From Deltaproteobacteria bacterium (GTDB lineage: Bacteria > Desulfobacterota > Dissulfuribacteria > Dissulfuribacterales > UBA3076): DNA of 48,886 nucleotides. Position 1 is the stretch's first letter; the number at the start of each line of letters is the position of its first letter. The stretch lies in the NCBI GenBank assembly GCA_018399745.1, contig JAGYNZ010000022.1, forward strand, positions 1-48,886, written 5' to 3'. The notes below the pieces were generated by a model that searched no databases, was not told where the DNA came from, and saw only the letters and a list, made by a program, of their open reading frames with translations. This document shows positions 17,651 through 26,443 of this stretch, piece after piece. The position numbers were made by a program, and so were the translations under genes.

Positions 17651-19444
17651 ATGAATTTTTATTCTATTAAAAGAGCAACCCTTCTTTTTATGCTGTGTCT
17701 CACCTTTGGCTGTTCCGCAGCCAAGGTCACAAACGTAAATCACAATGAATTTTCTTCCAGTTGCACCTTTGAAGAAGAAACTCGTATTCAGGAAAGCAAA
17801 GAACAGTTGGATTGTATTCCTTTATCACAAAATGTAAAAGTAGATACGATAGAACTTTTAGAAGATTCCGGAGACGACATTGAAGCCAAAGAAACGGATA
17901 GAGAGCAAGATTTTTTAGATGCCGCCCTTGATTATTGTAAGGTATCCCAGGAATTCTGGATTGAAGGTTACCTGAGTAAAGCCGTCGATGCATTGGATCA
18001 GGCGTATGAGTTCATTCTAAAGGTAGATCCGGGGAGTGATCCGGAATTTATCCAACAAAAAGAAGACCTTAGATTTATGATTTCCAAGCGCATTTTGGAA
18101 ATTCACGCATCGCGATATACTGCGGTAAATGGGAATCATAATGCCATACCGCTGATCATGAACAGCTATGTAAAACAGGAGATTCAGAGTTTTCAGGGAC
18201 GCGAAAGAAAGTTTTTTATAGAGTCTTATAAACGTTCAGGAAAATACCGCGATAAAATCGTTAATGCCTTGAAGGAAGCAGGATTGCCGGAAGAGCTCTC
18301 ATGGCTGCCCCTTATCGAAAGCGGATTCAAAGTAAAGGCATTATCCTGCGCCCGCGCCCTTGGATTATGGCAATTCATCCCCTCCACAGGCTATAAATTC
18401 GGCTTGAACAGGGATACCTGGATTGACGAAAGAATGGATCCTGCCAAATCCACTGCTGCAGCCATTGCTTATTTAGAGGAATTGCATCAGATATTCGGGG
18501 ACTGGACTACTGTTCTTGCAGCATATAACTGCGGTGAGGGGACGGTCCTGCAGAAAATCCGCAGGCAGAAAATTAATTATCTTGACAATTTTTGGGATCT
18601 ATATGAGAAGCTTCCGAGGGAAACTGCCCGTTATGTCCCCAGGTTCTTGGCTACGCTTCATATAATGAAAGATCCGGAAAAATACGGAATAACTCTTGGT
18701 GAACCAGATAAACCGATACCATATGAAGTCGTAACCATAGAAAAACAAGTCAATATTAAAACACTTGCCGACAGCCTGGATATACCCACGAAAGACCTGG
18801 CCGCTTTGAACCCCGAGCTTCGCTATGATGTAACGCCAGATACTCTGTATGCAATCAAAACCCCGCTTGGAAAAGGCAAAAGTCTTCTTGCCAAAATTGC
18901 AGATATTAAGGAGTGGTCTCCGCCTGAAAGGGCTTATGTGTATCACAAGGTGAGAAAAGGAGAGACGCTTTCATTTATAGCCATCAAGTATCATACGAGC
19001 GTTCGGGATATTATGTGGGCAAATAATATTCGTAAAAAACATTTTATACAATCTGGACAAAGACTAAAGATACCCGTTTCGGGCAGAGGAACTTCAAAAT
19101 TATTGGCCAAAGGTGCTTCGAGTCTTCATAATGGAAAATATACAGTTAAAAAGGGTGACTCACTGTGGCTTATCGCCAGAAATTTCAATACAACAACAAG
19201 GGAAATTTACAGGCTCAACAACTTGTCTTCAACCCGTCTTCATGTTGGCCAACAGTTACAAATTGTAAAAGAAAAATCCCAAACTAAATCTAATAAGAAA
19301 GAAATGTATTGTGTTAAACATGGAGATACCCCTTCACAAATCGCTAGTAAGTACAGTATATCTCTGTCCCAATTGCTTCACATCAACAATCTGGATATCG
19401 GATGTAAAATATATCCCGGACAGGTGCTTGTAGTTAGCAACTAG
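17651..19444 (+). CDS. mltD: MltD-like membrane-bound lytic transglycosylase with LysM repeats
   Basis: Cleaves the MurNAc-GlcNAc bond of peptidoglycan, leaving anhydro-MurNAc. The N-terminus is a signal peptide ending TFGC (Cys21), a near-lipobox, so a lipoprotein anchor is likely though not canonical. Residues 30-170 are an acidic helical region. The SLT domain (about 195-335) has the catalytic Glu223 in WLPLIESGF, then GLWQFIPSTG and AAYNCGEG. A LysM-like degenerate unit follows (about 360-405) and three clear LysM domains at about 430-476, 496-539 and 551-595, each with a KxGDT/S or KGETL start. Total 597 residues. AAGGA lies close before the ATG. SPAGAVG is replaced by SCARALG here, a modest deviation. 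Confidence 0.92.
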   Translation: MNFYSIKRATLLFMLCLTFGCSAAKVTNVNHNEFSSSCTFEEETRIQESKEQLDCIPLSQNVKVDTIELLEDSGDDIEAKETDREQDFLDAALDYCKVSQEFWIEGYLSKAVDALDQAYEFILKVDPGSDPEFIQQKEDLRFMISKRILEIHASRYTAVNGNHNAIPLIMNSYVKQEIQSFQGRERKFFIESYKRSGKYRDKIVNALKEAGLPEELSWLPLIESGFKVKALSCARALGLWQFIPSTGYKFGLNRDTWIDERMDPAKSTAAAIAYLEELHQIFGDWTTVLAAYNCGEGTVLQKIRRQKINYLDNFWDLYEKLPRETARYVPRFLATLHIMKDPEKYGITLGEPDKPIPYEVVTIEKQVNIKTLADSLDIPTKDLAALNPELRYDVTPDTLYAIKTPLGKGKSLLAKIADIKEWSPPERAYVYHKVRKGETLSFIAIKYHTSVRDIMWANNIRKKHFIQSGQRLKIPVSGRGTSKLLAKGASSLHNGKYTVKKGDSLWLIARNFNTTTREIYRLNNLSSTRLHVGQQLQIVKEKSQTKSNKKEMYCVKHGDTPSQIASKYSISLSQLLHINNLDIGCKIYPGQVLVVSN

Positions 19445-19680
19445 TCATAGAAAATCATACAGGTCATCCTTGCTTACGCTGCAAAAACTCTGAAACATGA
19501 TCCCGCTCAAAAATCCCGAGATGCAAGGCGTTGAATTTTTCAGGAATGAGATATACGTATACATTGCAGCGATCTGTTTGCCGAGAGGCATGGACAGACC
19601 GGGAAGCGATTTTATGAGTAGTCTTCAAAATAACTCCAGACAGGAAGTATTGGCATAAACAAAAGGAGAATATCGCAATT

Positions 19681-19884
19681 ATGGACGGTAGAGTAAAATG
19701 GTTCAATGATAAGAAAGGTTATGGTTTTATCGAGACGGATAACGAAGGTGATGTCTTTGTACATTATAGTGCTATCCAAGGAGAAGGATTTCGTTCATTG
19801 CAAGAGGGAGAGAGAGTAACTTTTGATATAGAGCAAAGTCCCAGAGGCCCTCAGGCAACCGATGTTAGAAGGGTTTCCGGTTAA
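19681..19884 (+). CDS. cold-shock domain protein (CspA family)
   Basis: A 67-residue OB-fold single-stranded nucleic-acid binder acting as an RNA chaperone. RNP1 is KKGYGFIE (11-18), with RNP2 VFVHYSAI (25-32); the aromatic residues that stack on bases (Trp7, Phe8, Tyr14, Phe16, Phe26, His28) are in place. The C-terminal [20 protein letters not shown] is standard. AAGGAG precedes the ATG by 12 bases. The 236 bases back to mltD leave room for a long 5' leader like that of E. coli cspA, but I cannot show one. A strong terminator follows at once, so it is monocistronic. Cold induction cannot be told from sequence. Confidence 0.95.
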   Translation: MDGRVKWFNDKKGYGFIETDNEGDVFVHYSAIQGEGFRSLQEGERVTFDIEQSPRGPQATDVRRVSG

Positions 19885-19895
19885 GTAAGATTATA

Positions 19896-19938
19896 AAAAA
19901 AGGGCGTTTTGAAAAATTTATTCAGAACGTCCTTTTTT
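19896..19938 (+). terminator. terminator after the cold-shock gene
   Basis: Starts 12 bases after the stop. Arms AAAAAAGGGCGTTTTGAA and TTCAGAACGTCCTTTTTT pair over 18 bp with two G-U pairs, loop AAATTTA, ending in six T. A textbook intrinsic terminator. Confidence 0.9.
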
Positions 19939-20036
19939 ACAAAGAGGCTGATTGGTAGCTGAGCGAAAGCCTCCCTTGAATATATTTTTTGGGGTATGCC
20001 GATTAAAATATTTTTTGCAAGTGTCTGTTTTTTCGG

Positions 20037-21095
20037 CTACTTCTGCAATACAAAAAATAGTCCCTTTGGAGCGTGGACGAGCGTACCTTCAAATGTGCTT
20101 TTCGTGACATAACACACAGTAAAAGTCTCTTTGAAGATTTCTTCTATCTTTTTTGGGGTAAAACGATAAGGACCCCTGTCACCTGGCTCCTCACAACTGA
20201 ATACTTTTAGAAAAAGCCTGCCTCCGGGACGTATGACTTCTGCAACGTTATGGATATACTGTCCACGTTCTTCGGGCGGAATACCGTGAAAGCATCCCCG
20301 GTCAAAGGCATAATCAAAATTTCCGAAATAAGTCAAGGGCTGACATACATCAGCTATTTCGTATATGAGATGCGGATTCAAATTGCCAAAGCGAAGGCGG
20401 GCTTGCTCAATCGCAGCAGTTGCTATATCGACAGCTACAACTTCATATCCAAGGGCTGCCAGCCTGGCCGAGGCTGTGCCCGGCCCGGATCCCAGCTCGA
20501 GCAAACGCCCGGGTAAGGGGGCATATTCTGATAGGGCTATAATGAGTTCTTCGTCAAGGCAATCAGTGTACCAGGGCATATCCTCAGGAGAGACCGCATT
20601 ATAGAAATACTCCCAAGTTTGACCGCTGGGACCCCGACCTCTTTTTCCCGACAACTCGATCCTTGACTTCGCCAGATCTGAGATACTCCCCCTGGCTACT
20701 AGCTCAATGCTGTGGTTATCAGGGTCTTTGAGTGTAAGCATCTGTTCTGTTCCCAGCCGTTCTGACGGGCCATTGACTTGAAGTCCCAACGCTCTGAGCT
20801 TGTCACGGGCTTTCATAAGCTCCCATATTGGTAAACAAAAGGTCACTGTTATCCTGTCTTTTTTTAAAGGGCGCTCTATGAGTCGCAGCGCGGTATGACC
20901 AGTTGATACCTCCCATGTCCCGTCCGGCAGAGCTCTCGCCATCATGCCGAGTTTATCTCTGTAAAATATCAGGGAGTTCGAACGGTCGCTTACCGGTAAA
21001 ATCACACAGCGCATGTCTCGCAATACGAGTGGAGTATCAAGACCTTGAGCAGCAAAATGTTCCATGCCTCTTTTTTTAATGCGCCCGTCATCCAT
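20037..21095 (-). CDS. VOC (glyoxalase-like) / SAM-methyltransferase fusion
   Basis: A two-domain protein. The first part (about residues 20-135 from the chosen start) looks like a vicinal oxygen chelate unit: VILPVSDRSNSLIFYRDKLG, then TGHTALRLIE and LKDPDNHSIELV, with His and Glu as possible metal ligands. The second part is a class I methyltransferase with SAM motif I LLELGSGPGTASARLA, the motif II acid in VVAVDI, and the TehB/thiopurine-methyltransferase type block FDYAFDRGCFHGIPPEERGQY and IRPGGRLFLKVFS. Starts are ambiguous: GTG 21170, ATG 21095 and ATG 21065 are all open and none has a clear RBS; I took 21095. Substrate unknown. Thiopurine-type relatives methylate selenium, tellurium or sulfur compounds, which makes detoxification a reasonable guess only. 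Confidence 0.75.
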   Translation of the reverse strand: MDDGRIKKRGMEHFAAQGLDTPLVLRDMRCVILPVSDRSNSLIFYRDKLGMMARALPDGTWEVSTGHTALRLIERPLKKDRITVTFCLPIWELMKARDKLRALGLQVNGPSERLGTEQMLTLKDPDNHSIELVARGSISDLAKSRIELSGKRGRGPSGQTWEYFYNAVSPEDMPWYTDCLDEELIIALSEYAPLPGRLLELGSGPGTASARLAALGYEVVAVDIATAAIEQARLRFGNLNPHLIYEIADVCQPLTYFGNFDYAFDRGCFHGIPPEERGQYIHNVAEVIRPGGRLFLKVFSCEEPGDRGPYRFTPKKIEEIFKETFTVCYVTKSTFEGTLVHAPKGLFFVLQK

Positions 21096-21223
21096 GATCG
21101 CGCGTTTTTTTAATTTTATTTTCACTAAACAGCAGCTTGCAAAATCCAGATTACTTATTAAATTCTCCACGATAAACAGCAGTTGAATACTATACTGTAT
21201 AAATTACCCTTGAGAAGAAAGTC

Positions 21224-21252
21224 TTGACAGTTTCAGGAACCATTTCTATTAT
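21224..21252 (+). promoter_or_regulatory. sigma-70-type promoter of tRNA-Gly
   Basis: TTGACA (21224-21229), a spacer of exactly 17, and TATTAT (21247-21252), 16 bases before the mature tRNA 5' end. A perfect -35 and a 5/6 -10. Confidence 0.85.
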
Positions 21253-21268
21253 TCGAATGCGGTTCATT

Positions 21269-21343
21269 GCGGGAATAACTCAGTGGTAGAGTGTAACCTT
21301 GCCAAGGTTAAAGTCGCGGGTTCAAATCCCGTTTCCCGCTCCA
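21269..21343 (+). tRNA. tRNA-Gly (anticodon GCC)
   Basis: Acceptor arm GCGGGAA pairs with TTCCCGC, followed by discriminator T and an encoded CCA, 75 bases in all. The D arm holds ACTCAGTGGTAGAGT, the anticodon stem TAACC/GGTTA encloses loop TTGCCAA with anticodon GCC, and the T arm is GCGGG-TTCAAAT-CCCGT. All arms fold. It forms a complete unit with its own promoter and terminator. Confidence 0.97.
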
Positions 21344-21357
21344 ATCATTAAGATAGC

Positions 21358-21381
21358 AGGGCAGCAATGGCTGCCCTTTTT
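21358..21381 (+). terminator. terminator of the tRNA-Gly unit
   Basis: AGGGCAGC-AATG-GCTGCCCT is a perfect 8-bp stem with a 4-base loop, followed by TTTT. It ends 13 bases before the ATG of the cytochrome gene. Confidence 0.85.
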
Positions 21382-21394
21382 ATTTCCGTCATTT

Positions 21395-23296
21395 ATGAAA
21401 AAATTTCCTCTGTGTCTAATAACCTGCTCTACTTTTCTATTTATTTTCATACTGAATCTGGAAATTTTTGCAGGGGCTAAACTTCAAAATCCCCAGGTAA
21501 AGCAGGTTGCAACCACCGTAAGCGGCCGAGTAGATCTCTGCCTTTCCTGTCACAAGGAAAAACCAGACAAAAGTCACGGAAGAGAGGTCCTGGGGTGTGC
21601 TGTGTGTCATATGGGGAACCCGCTTTCCGGCGACAAGCAACGGGCACATTCGGGTATGGTTCTGAATCCAGGAGAACTTCGATTTGCAGATAAAACATGT
21701 GGTCAGCTCGGCTGCCACCCGAATGAGGTCACTTGGGTTAAGAACTCACTTATGGCTACAAATCGCGGTATCATAAGCACCCTTCGCTTTTACTGGGAAG
21801 AGAGCCCTGATCACAATGAAGACATTTCGGTAAAAATGCTGAAAGATACGGGTATGAATTCTCTTGCCCTTGATTACTACAGGAAGTTGTGTGCGAGTTG
21901 CCATCTATGGGTGGAGCGTGGGAGTCTTCCTGATTTTCTGGCATACAAGGGCGGGGGTTGCACCGCCTGTCACTTTGTGAAAGACGAAGAAACAGAACTA
22001 AAGGACGAGAGACATCCAGGAATACTCAAGATTGTTCCCATGGAAAATTGCGTCTTATGTCACAACCGAAGTGGGCGTATTGGGCTGTCGTATCAGGGAC
22101 GATTTGAGTCTGAGGGCTATGGTACCCCGTATGAAGAAGGCGATTTTTCTACCCAAGAGTTGATTGATGGCCGTTTTTACCGAATATTTAAGGACGATAT
22201 TCATCACGAAAAAGGAATGACTTGTATTGACTGCCATACCCAAAAAGAAATTATGGGAGATGGAGAGCGTCATGCCCATTTTGAGAACCAACTGGAGGTT
22301 ACATGCGGGGATTGTCATGATATTTCTAAAACATTAGAGATAGTTATTGCAGCCAAAAGAACTGATAAAAGCACGTCTGCTATCTCGAAGTCCTCCTCGA
22401 ACCGCGTGGAAATACCAAAACAACAAATAGATCAATCACCAAATCCACCCAGTCCTCCCGAACTCAACATACAGCAGAAAAACGACTCGTTTTTCCTTGA
22501 AAATAAACAAAGTAAAAAACTTCATCCGCTACACGCTCCTAATCCGGTCTCGTGCATGCATCCAACTCATCGCCGCCTGTCCTGCCAGGCATGCCATAGC
22601 AAGTGGGTGCCTCAGTGCTACGGCTGTCATATACAGATGGATATGAGCAAGACCCAATTAGATAAGGTTTCAATAAATGAGACCCCAGGGCTCTGGAAAG
22701 AGTTTCGTTCATTTATCCGTTACGAATGTCCACCCTTGGGAATACTTGAGCATACAGAGAGGGGAGGGAAGAATCCTTCTGAAAAGACCGGGCTTCAAGC
22801 CAAGACTTCCGAGGTGGTTATTCTTGTTCCCGGGTGACAGGATTTCATTACCTTCCTGGACGGGGGGGGCAAATGGAAACGTGATTTTATTCGCCTCACA
22901 GTTTCATGGATGGACCCTCATACCACGCAGAAAGATGGACGCTCCTGCAAGGAATGCCACCAAGACCCCAGGGCCTTAGGACTCGGTCAGGGCAGCCTGT
23001 CCCTTGGATCTAATGGGTGGAGTTTCACATCCTCTCTTTCAGGTCCTTCCACCTCCTTGGACATAGACCACCCCCTGGACGCCTTTGTCGACATAAAAGG
23101 CAGGCCCTTGGTCCTTACATCAAGAAAGGGACTAAGGCCCTTTAATTCACAGGAACTTGATAAGATCCTCTATGTGGGCCTCTGTCTCCCATGCCACACA
23201 GATTTTGACGACCCTGTAATGAGAAAGTGGACGCCCGGACAAGCACCTTCCCCTTGTCTCCATGCCGATTTTTTAACCAACCAGCATGGTCCATAG
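21395..23296 (+). CDS. 12-haem cytochrome c with in-frame TGA (candidate selenoprotein)
   Basis: Secreted multihaem cytochrome. ATG 21395 begins MKKFPLCLITCSTFL, a Sec signal peptide ending near IFAGA (27); the open frame extends upstream into the tRNA but that part is not coding. Haem-binding CX2CH sites start at Cys49, 68, 166, 189, 219, 277, 304, 397, 408, 518 and 597, plus one CX4CH at Cys102 (CGQLGCH). Codon 481 (22835-22837) is TGA in the context ILVPG-TGA-QDFITFLDG. The frame then runs on uninterrupted for 152 codons with two haem sites, to a TAG. From memory, related cytochromes have Cys at this place (PGCQ), so selenocysteine fits; a nonsense mutation splitting the gene is the alternative. 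It likely acts in periplasmic or extracellular electron transfer. No clear RBS; the tRNA terminator lies just upstream. Confidence 0.8.
22835..22879 (+). promoter_or_regulatory. candidate bacterial SECIS stem-loop after in-frame TGA
   Basis: After TGA (22835-22837) the RNA can fold as TTTC/GAAA (22843-22846 with 22876-22879), ATT/AAT (22847-22849 with 22872-22874), and an upper stem CCTTCC/GGGGGG (22851-22856 with 22862-22867) closed by the loop TGGAC. Nineteen bases separate TGA from the loop, and G is the second loop base; both fit the published bacterial SECIS rules as I recall them. The upper stem has two G-U pairs and rests on a run of eight G, which weakens the case. Confidence 0.5.
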
Positions 23297-23430
23297 AATT
23301 TGCCCTAGAACAGATTTTTTTGACCGAAACGGGATTTAATGCAGAAACAGCTTTTTGATCATGGAATCGGGACTTTATCAACCCGGTTTAAGGTTTAGCG
23401 ACAGTCCAATAGACCCGGACTATTGCAGAG

Positions 23431-24036
23431 GTGTCAGTATTGAGCGATATTCGTCCAGGAGGACTAATCGAGTGGATTTCCGCGGCAGGAGCCACTTTTA
23501 TTCTCATTTTCTTGGCCGAAATAGGTGACAAGAGCCAGCTTGTTTGCATGACTCTGGCCGCAAAATATCGAGCCCTTCCGATAGTCATCGGAGCAACTTT
23601 TGCCTTTGCATTTCTCAATCTCCTGGCAGTTTTATTCGGGGCCCTTCTGGCTAACTGGCTTTCAGAGGATATGATAAATATCGGCATGGCAGTGCTGTTT
23701 GCAGTGTTTGGCATCCATGTCCTGCTTGCGAAAAAGGAAGATGGAGACAAAAACATATCCTGTAAGAGCGTTCACGGCATAATGATTACAACTTTTCTGT
23801 TAATCGTTATGGCAGAGTTGGGTGACAAGACCCAGATGGTCGTTGTGGGACTTAGTAGTACTGCCGGTTCTATACCGGTCTGGTTCGGCGCTACACTGGC
23901 GCTGAGCCTTATATCCAGTATCTGTGTGCTGGTTGGAAGTAAACTATTCCAGCATATCCCCATGACATTGCTTTATCGTATGAGCGGCGCAGTCTTTTTG
24001 ATCCTGGCTGCTTTTGCACTGACCAGGGTATTTTGA
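23431..24036 (+). CDS. TMEM165/GDT1 (UPF0016) family cation transporter
   Basis: About 200 residues in two homologous halves, each with three membrane helices and the family motif: AEIGDKSQ in the first half and AELGDKTQ in the second. These ExGDKxQ motifs define the UPF0016/GDT1 family of Ca2+ or Mn2+ transporters; bacterial members export manganese (MntX/MneA type). A loop of charged residues (KKEDGDKN) separates the halves. The frame starts at GTG 23431; TTG 23440, with AGAGG seven bases upstream, is an equal or better start. It follows the cytochrome gene by 134 bases. Export of a metal ion across the inner membrane is inferred from family. Confidence 0.88.
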   Translation: MSVLSDIRPGGLIEWISAAGATFILIFLAEIGDKSQLVCMTLAAKYRALPIVIGATFAFAFLNLLAVLFGALLANWLSEDMINIGMAVLFAVFGIHVLLAKKEDGDKNISCKSVHGIMITTFLLIVMAELGDKTQMVVVGLSSTAGSIPVWFGATLALSLISSICVLVGSKLFQHIPMTLLYRMSGAVFLILAAFALTRVF

Positions 24037-24179
24037 AGTGATATACTTGTAAATGTATATATTCGAAGAGCCTGTGGTGTGGATCAGCATACCTAAGACC
24101 CTTATTTATCTTGCTGAGGGCTACTCTTTACCGCGGCAAAAAAGTCATAGGGCATCGTTTTCGCTGATATATTATTCTT

Positions 24180-24986
24180 TCATGTGCCCCCTTCTGACTC
24201 AGTCCCTACGGGCTTATTTATGTCTTCCCTGGATTTGAGTTTGTCGGCTATTTCAATAAAGGGCCTGAAAAGATCGATGGGAATCGGGAACAGGGTAGTT
24301 GAATTATTTTCCGTAGCTACTTCCCTGAGGGTCTGGAGGTACCGGAGTTGCAGAGCAGCGGGCGCCTTGTGTATAATATCGGCGGCATCGGCCAGCTTTT
24401 TTGCTGCCTGAAACTCACCTTCTGCATTAATAACCTTGGATCGGCGTTCCCGCTCGGCCTCGGCCTGTTTTGCCATGGCCCTTTTCATCTCTTGCGGGAG
24501 GTCTATCTCTTTTACTTCTACCTTGCTGACTTTAATACCCCATGGCTCGGTGTCGAGGTCTAATATCTCCTGAATCTGGGCATTAATTTTATCTCTCTCT
24601 GACAGAAGTTCGTCAAGTTCGGCCTGTCCGCAGACACTCCGGAGCGTAGTCTGGGCCAGTTGGGACGTGGCAAAAAGGAAGTTTTCCACTTCAACCACCG
24701 CCCTTCTTGAGTCCATGACCCTGAAATAGACTACCGCACTCACCTTTACGGATACGTTGTCCCTGGTAATGATATCCTGTGGCGGGACATCGAGGGTAAC
24801 TATTCTGAGGTCAATTTTCCTCATCTTATCAATGACAGGAATGAGTATTATAAGACCAGGGCCCTTGGTCTTAATGACACGACCAAGCCTGAAAATTACT
24901 CCACGTTCATACTCGTTGAGTATGCGAATGGCTGACATCAGAAAAGCAATGATCAAAAAAAGCAGAAAAGCGAGAGCAATTGTCAT
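24180..24986 (-). CDS. SPFH/stomatin-like membrane protease partner (slipin)
   Basis: A 268-residue slipin: one N-terminal membrane helix (about 3-22), then the SPFH (band 7) domain with [48 protein letters not shown] and VYFRV, followed by a helical segment rich in Glu, Arg and Ala (about 165-215) typical of stomatin coiled coils. Stomatins form ring-like oligomers in the inner membrane and are cleaved or regulated by NfeD-type proteases. The partner is right here: its ATG overlaps the stop of the upstream nfeD gene (ATGA), so the two are translationally coupled. GGAGG precedes the ATG by six bases. Polar tail at the C-terminus. Confidence 0.92.
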   Translation of the reverse strand: MTIALAFLLFLIIAFLMSAIRILNEYERGVIFRLGRVIKTKGPGLIILIPVIDKMRKIDLRIVTLDVPPQDIITRDNVSVKVSAVVYFRVMDSRRAVVEVENFLFATSQLAQTTLRSVCGQAELDELLSERDKINAQIQEILDLDTEPWGIKVSKVEVKEIDLPQEMKRAMAKQAEAERERRSKVINAEGEFQAAKKLADAADIIHKAPAALQLRYLQTLREVATENNSTTLFPIPIDLFRPFIEIADKLKSREDINKPVGTESEGGT

Positions 24987-26443
24987 GTCTTGCCTCCATG
25001 GATCATCGAGACCCGTAATTTAAGTCCATCAATACCTATAACTCTTACCTCAGTATCCACAGGTATGGTCTCCTCGCTTACAGCGGTCCAGAGCTCTCCA
25101 TGTAAAAAGACCTTTCCGCTGCTCATCCCCACGGTCTTTCTAACAATACCTTTTTCACCTATAAGACCTTCTGCCCCGGATTGCGGCCTTGACAGGGTGG
25201 CCCTGGTCACCAGATAAATAATAGCAGCCAGAAGAGATCCAACTCCCAGCATAGTAGTCCAGAGTACATCAGTGTCAATGGAAACCCCGGTCTTTGAGGT
25301 GTCGAAGAGCATAATAGAGCCCAGAAGAAGTGCAGCCAAACCAGCCGCCCCCAGTATGCCCTGGCTGGCAACTATCAGCTCCATTACGAACAGGACCGCC
25401 GCCAAGAGCAACAGGAGGAGACCGGCGGTATTTACCGGGAGGGCCTGAAGGGCAAACAGGCCCAAAAGCAGGCATATGGCCCCTATGGTCCCCGGGAAAA
25501 TGGTCCCGGGATGGGCAAACTCAAAATATAGCCCTGTCATGCCGACCATCATGAGGATATAGGCGATGTTTGGATCTGCTATGGTCCTGAGTATTTTTTC
25601 CCTCAAGCTCTCTTCTATTTGAATAATTTCAGGGTTACTTATTACTAGTTCGGCCGGACCATCAGGCAGACTCACCGTAATACCATCGAGTTGTTGAATC
25701 AGTTCATTAAGGTCTTTTGCGAGGATATCGATTACTTTCAGTTCCAGCGCTTCCCTTGCAGAGGCCGAGACGCTCTCCCTTACCGCGTTTTCTGCCCACT
25801 CCGCGTTCCGGCCACGTTCCGCTGCCATACTCCTGGCCATGGCGGCAAGGTCGTTTTCCGCCTTTTGTTTCATGATCTCGTCTTTTCCCCCGCCGGAACC
25901 CATATTTACCGGGTGAGCGGCACCAATATTGGTGCCGGGCGCCATGGCTGCAACATGGGCGGCAATGGTGAGTATGGCGCCAGCAGATGCGGCCTGTGCT
26001 CCGGAAGGACTTACATAAACAACTGTAGGAATCGTTGATGCCATTACTTCCTGAACCATATTCCTCAAGGTAGATACAAGGCCGCCCGGGGTGTCTAGTT
26101 CAATTACCAGACACTCGGCCTGACCCATGTCGGCCTCTTTAAGGGCCCTTTTTAAGAGTTCTGCCGCACCCGGATTTATGCTGCCTCTTAATTCGACAAG
26201 ATAGATAAGGGAATGGCCCGCCGGATTTCGCGGTTTGTGTTTCTGATCTTTTCCCCATAAGTGAGGGGTTAACACAAATAAAAATAGCGTAACTATTAAA
26301 AATAGGACTGCTTGTAGAACTATGTATCTACCCAGCCCTGAAATCCCCGACATTGAATTAAGCGTTCCCCATTTGGGAAGAAGAGTATCAGTCAGAATTT
26401 GTATGAAAGACTTCCGCATTTTATTTTTAACGGTATTTGTCAT
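24983..26443 (-). CDS. NfeD-family membrane serine protease (ClpP class)
   Basis: Long-form NfeD protein. The frame can open at 26470, but ATG 26443 with GGA nine bases upstream is preferred (486 residues). A signal or anchor helix lies about 40-60 residues in. The periplasmic ClpP/SppA-like domain has ELDTPGGL, then [12 protein letters not shown] with the nucleophile Ser, and KQKAEND with the probable general-base Lys, as in the archaeal 1510-N protease. Then come four to five membrane helices ([19 protein letters not shown] onward) and a C-terminal OB-like NfeD domain ([13 protein letters not shown] ... [13 protein letters not shown]). It overlaps udg by 17 bases and the stomatin gene by 4, so these three minus-strand genes form one operon. 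Membrane quality control is the likely role. Confidence 0.92.
   Translation of the reverse strand: MTNTVKNKMRKSFIQILTDTLLPKWGTLNSMSGISGLGRYIVLQAVLFLIVTLFLFVLTPHLWGKDQKHKPRNPAGHSLIYLVELRGSINPGAAELLKRALKEADMGQAECLVIELDTPGGLVSTLRNMVQEVMASTIPTVVYVSPSGAQAASAGAILTIAAHVAAMAPGTNIGAAHPVNMGSGGGKDEIMKQKAENDLAAMARSMAAERGRNAEWAENAVRESVSASAREALELKVIDILAKDLNELIQQLDGITVSLPDGPAELVISNPEIIQIEESLREKILRTIADPNIAYILMMVGMTGLYFEFAHPGTIFPGTIGAICLLLGLFALQALPVNTAGLLLLLLAAVLFVMELIVASQGILGAAGLAALLLGSIMLFDTSKTGVSIDTDVLWTTMLGVGSLLAAIIYLVTRATLSRPQSGAEGLIGEKGIVRKTVGMSSGKVFLHGELWTAVSEETIPVDTEVRVIGIDGLKLRVSMIHGGKT

Noticed and set aside
19464-19706. 80-codon minus-strand frame overlapping the cold-shock start
   Set aside because: It lies in the cold-shock leader and overlaps the gene's start. 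The start region gives no protein pattern.
21299-21394. Open frame of the cytochrome extending upstream into the tRNA
   Set aside because: It starts at a TTG inside the tRNA-Gly anticodon arm and reads through the T arm and terminator. The signal peptide begins only at ATG 21395.
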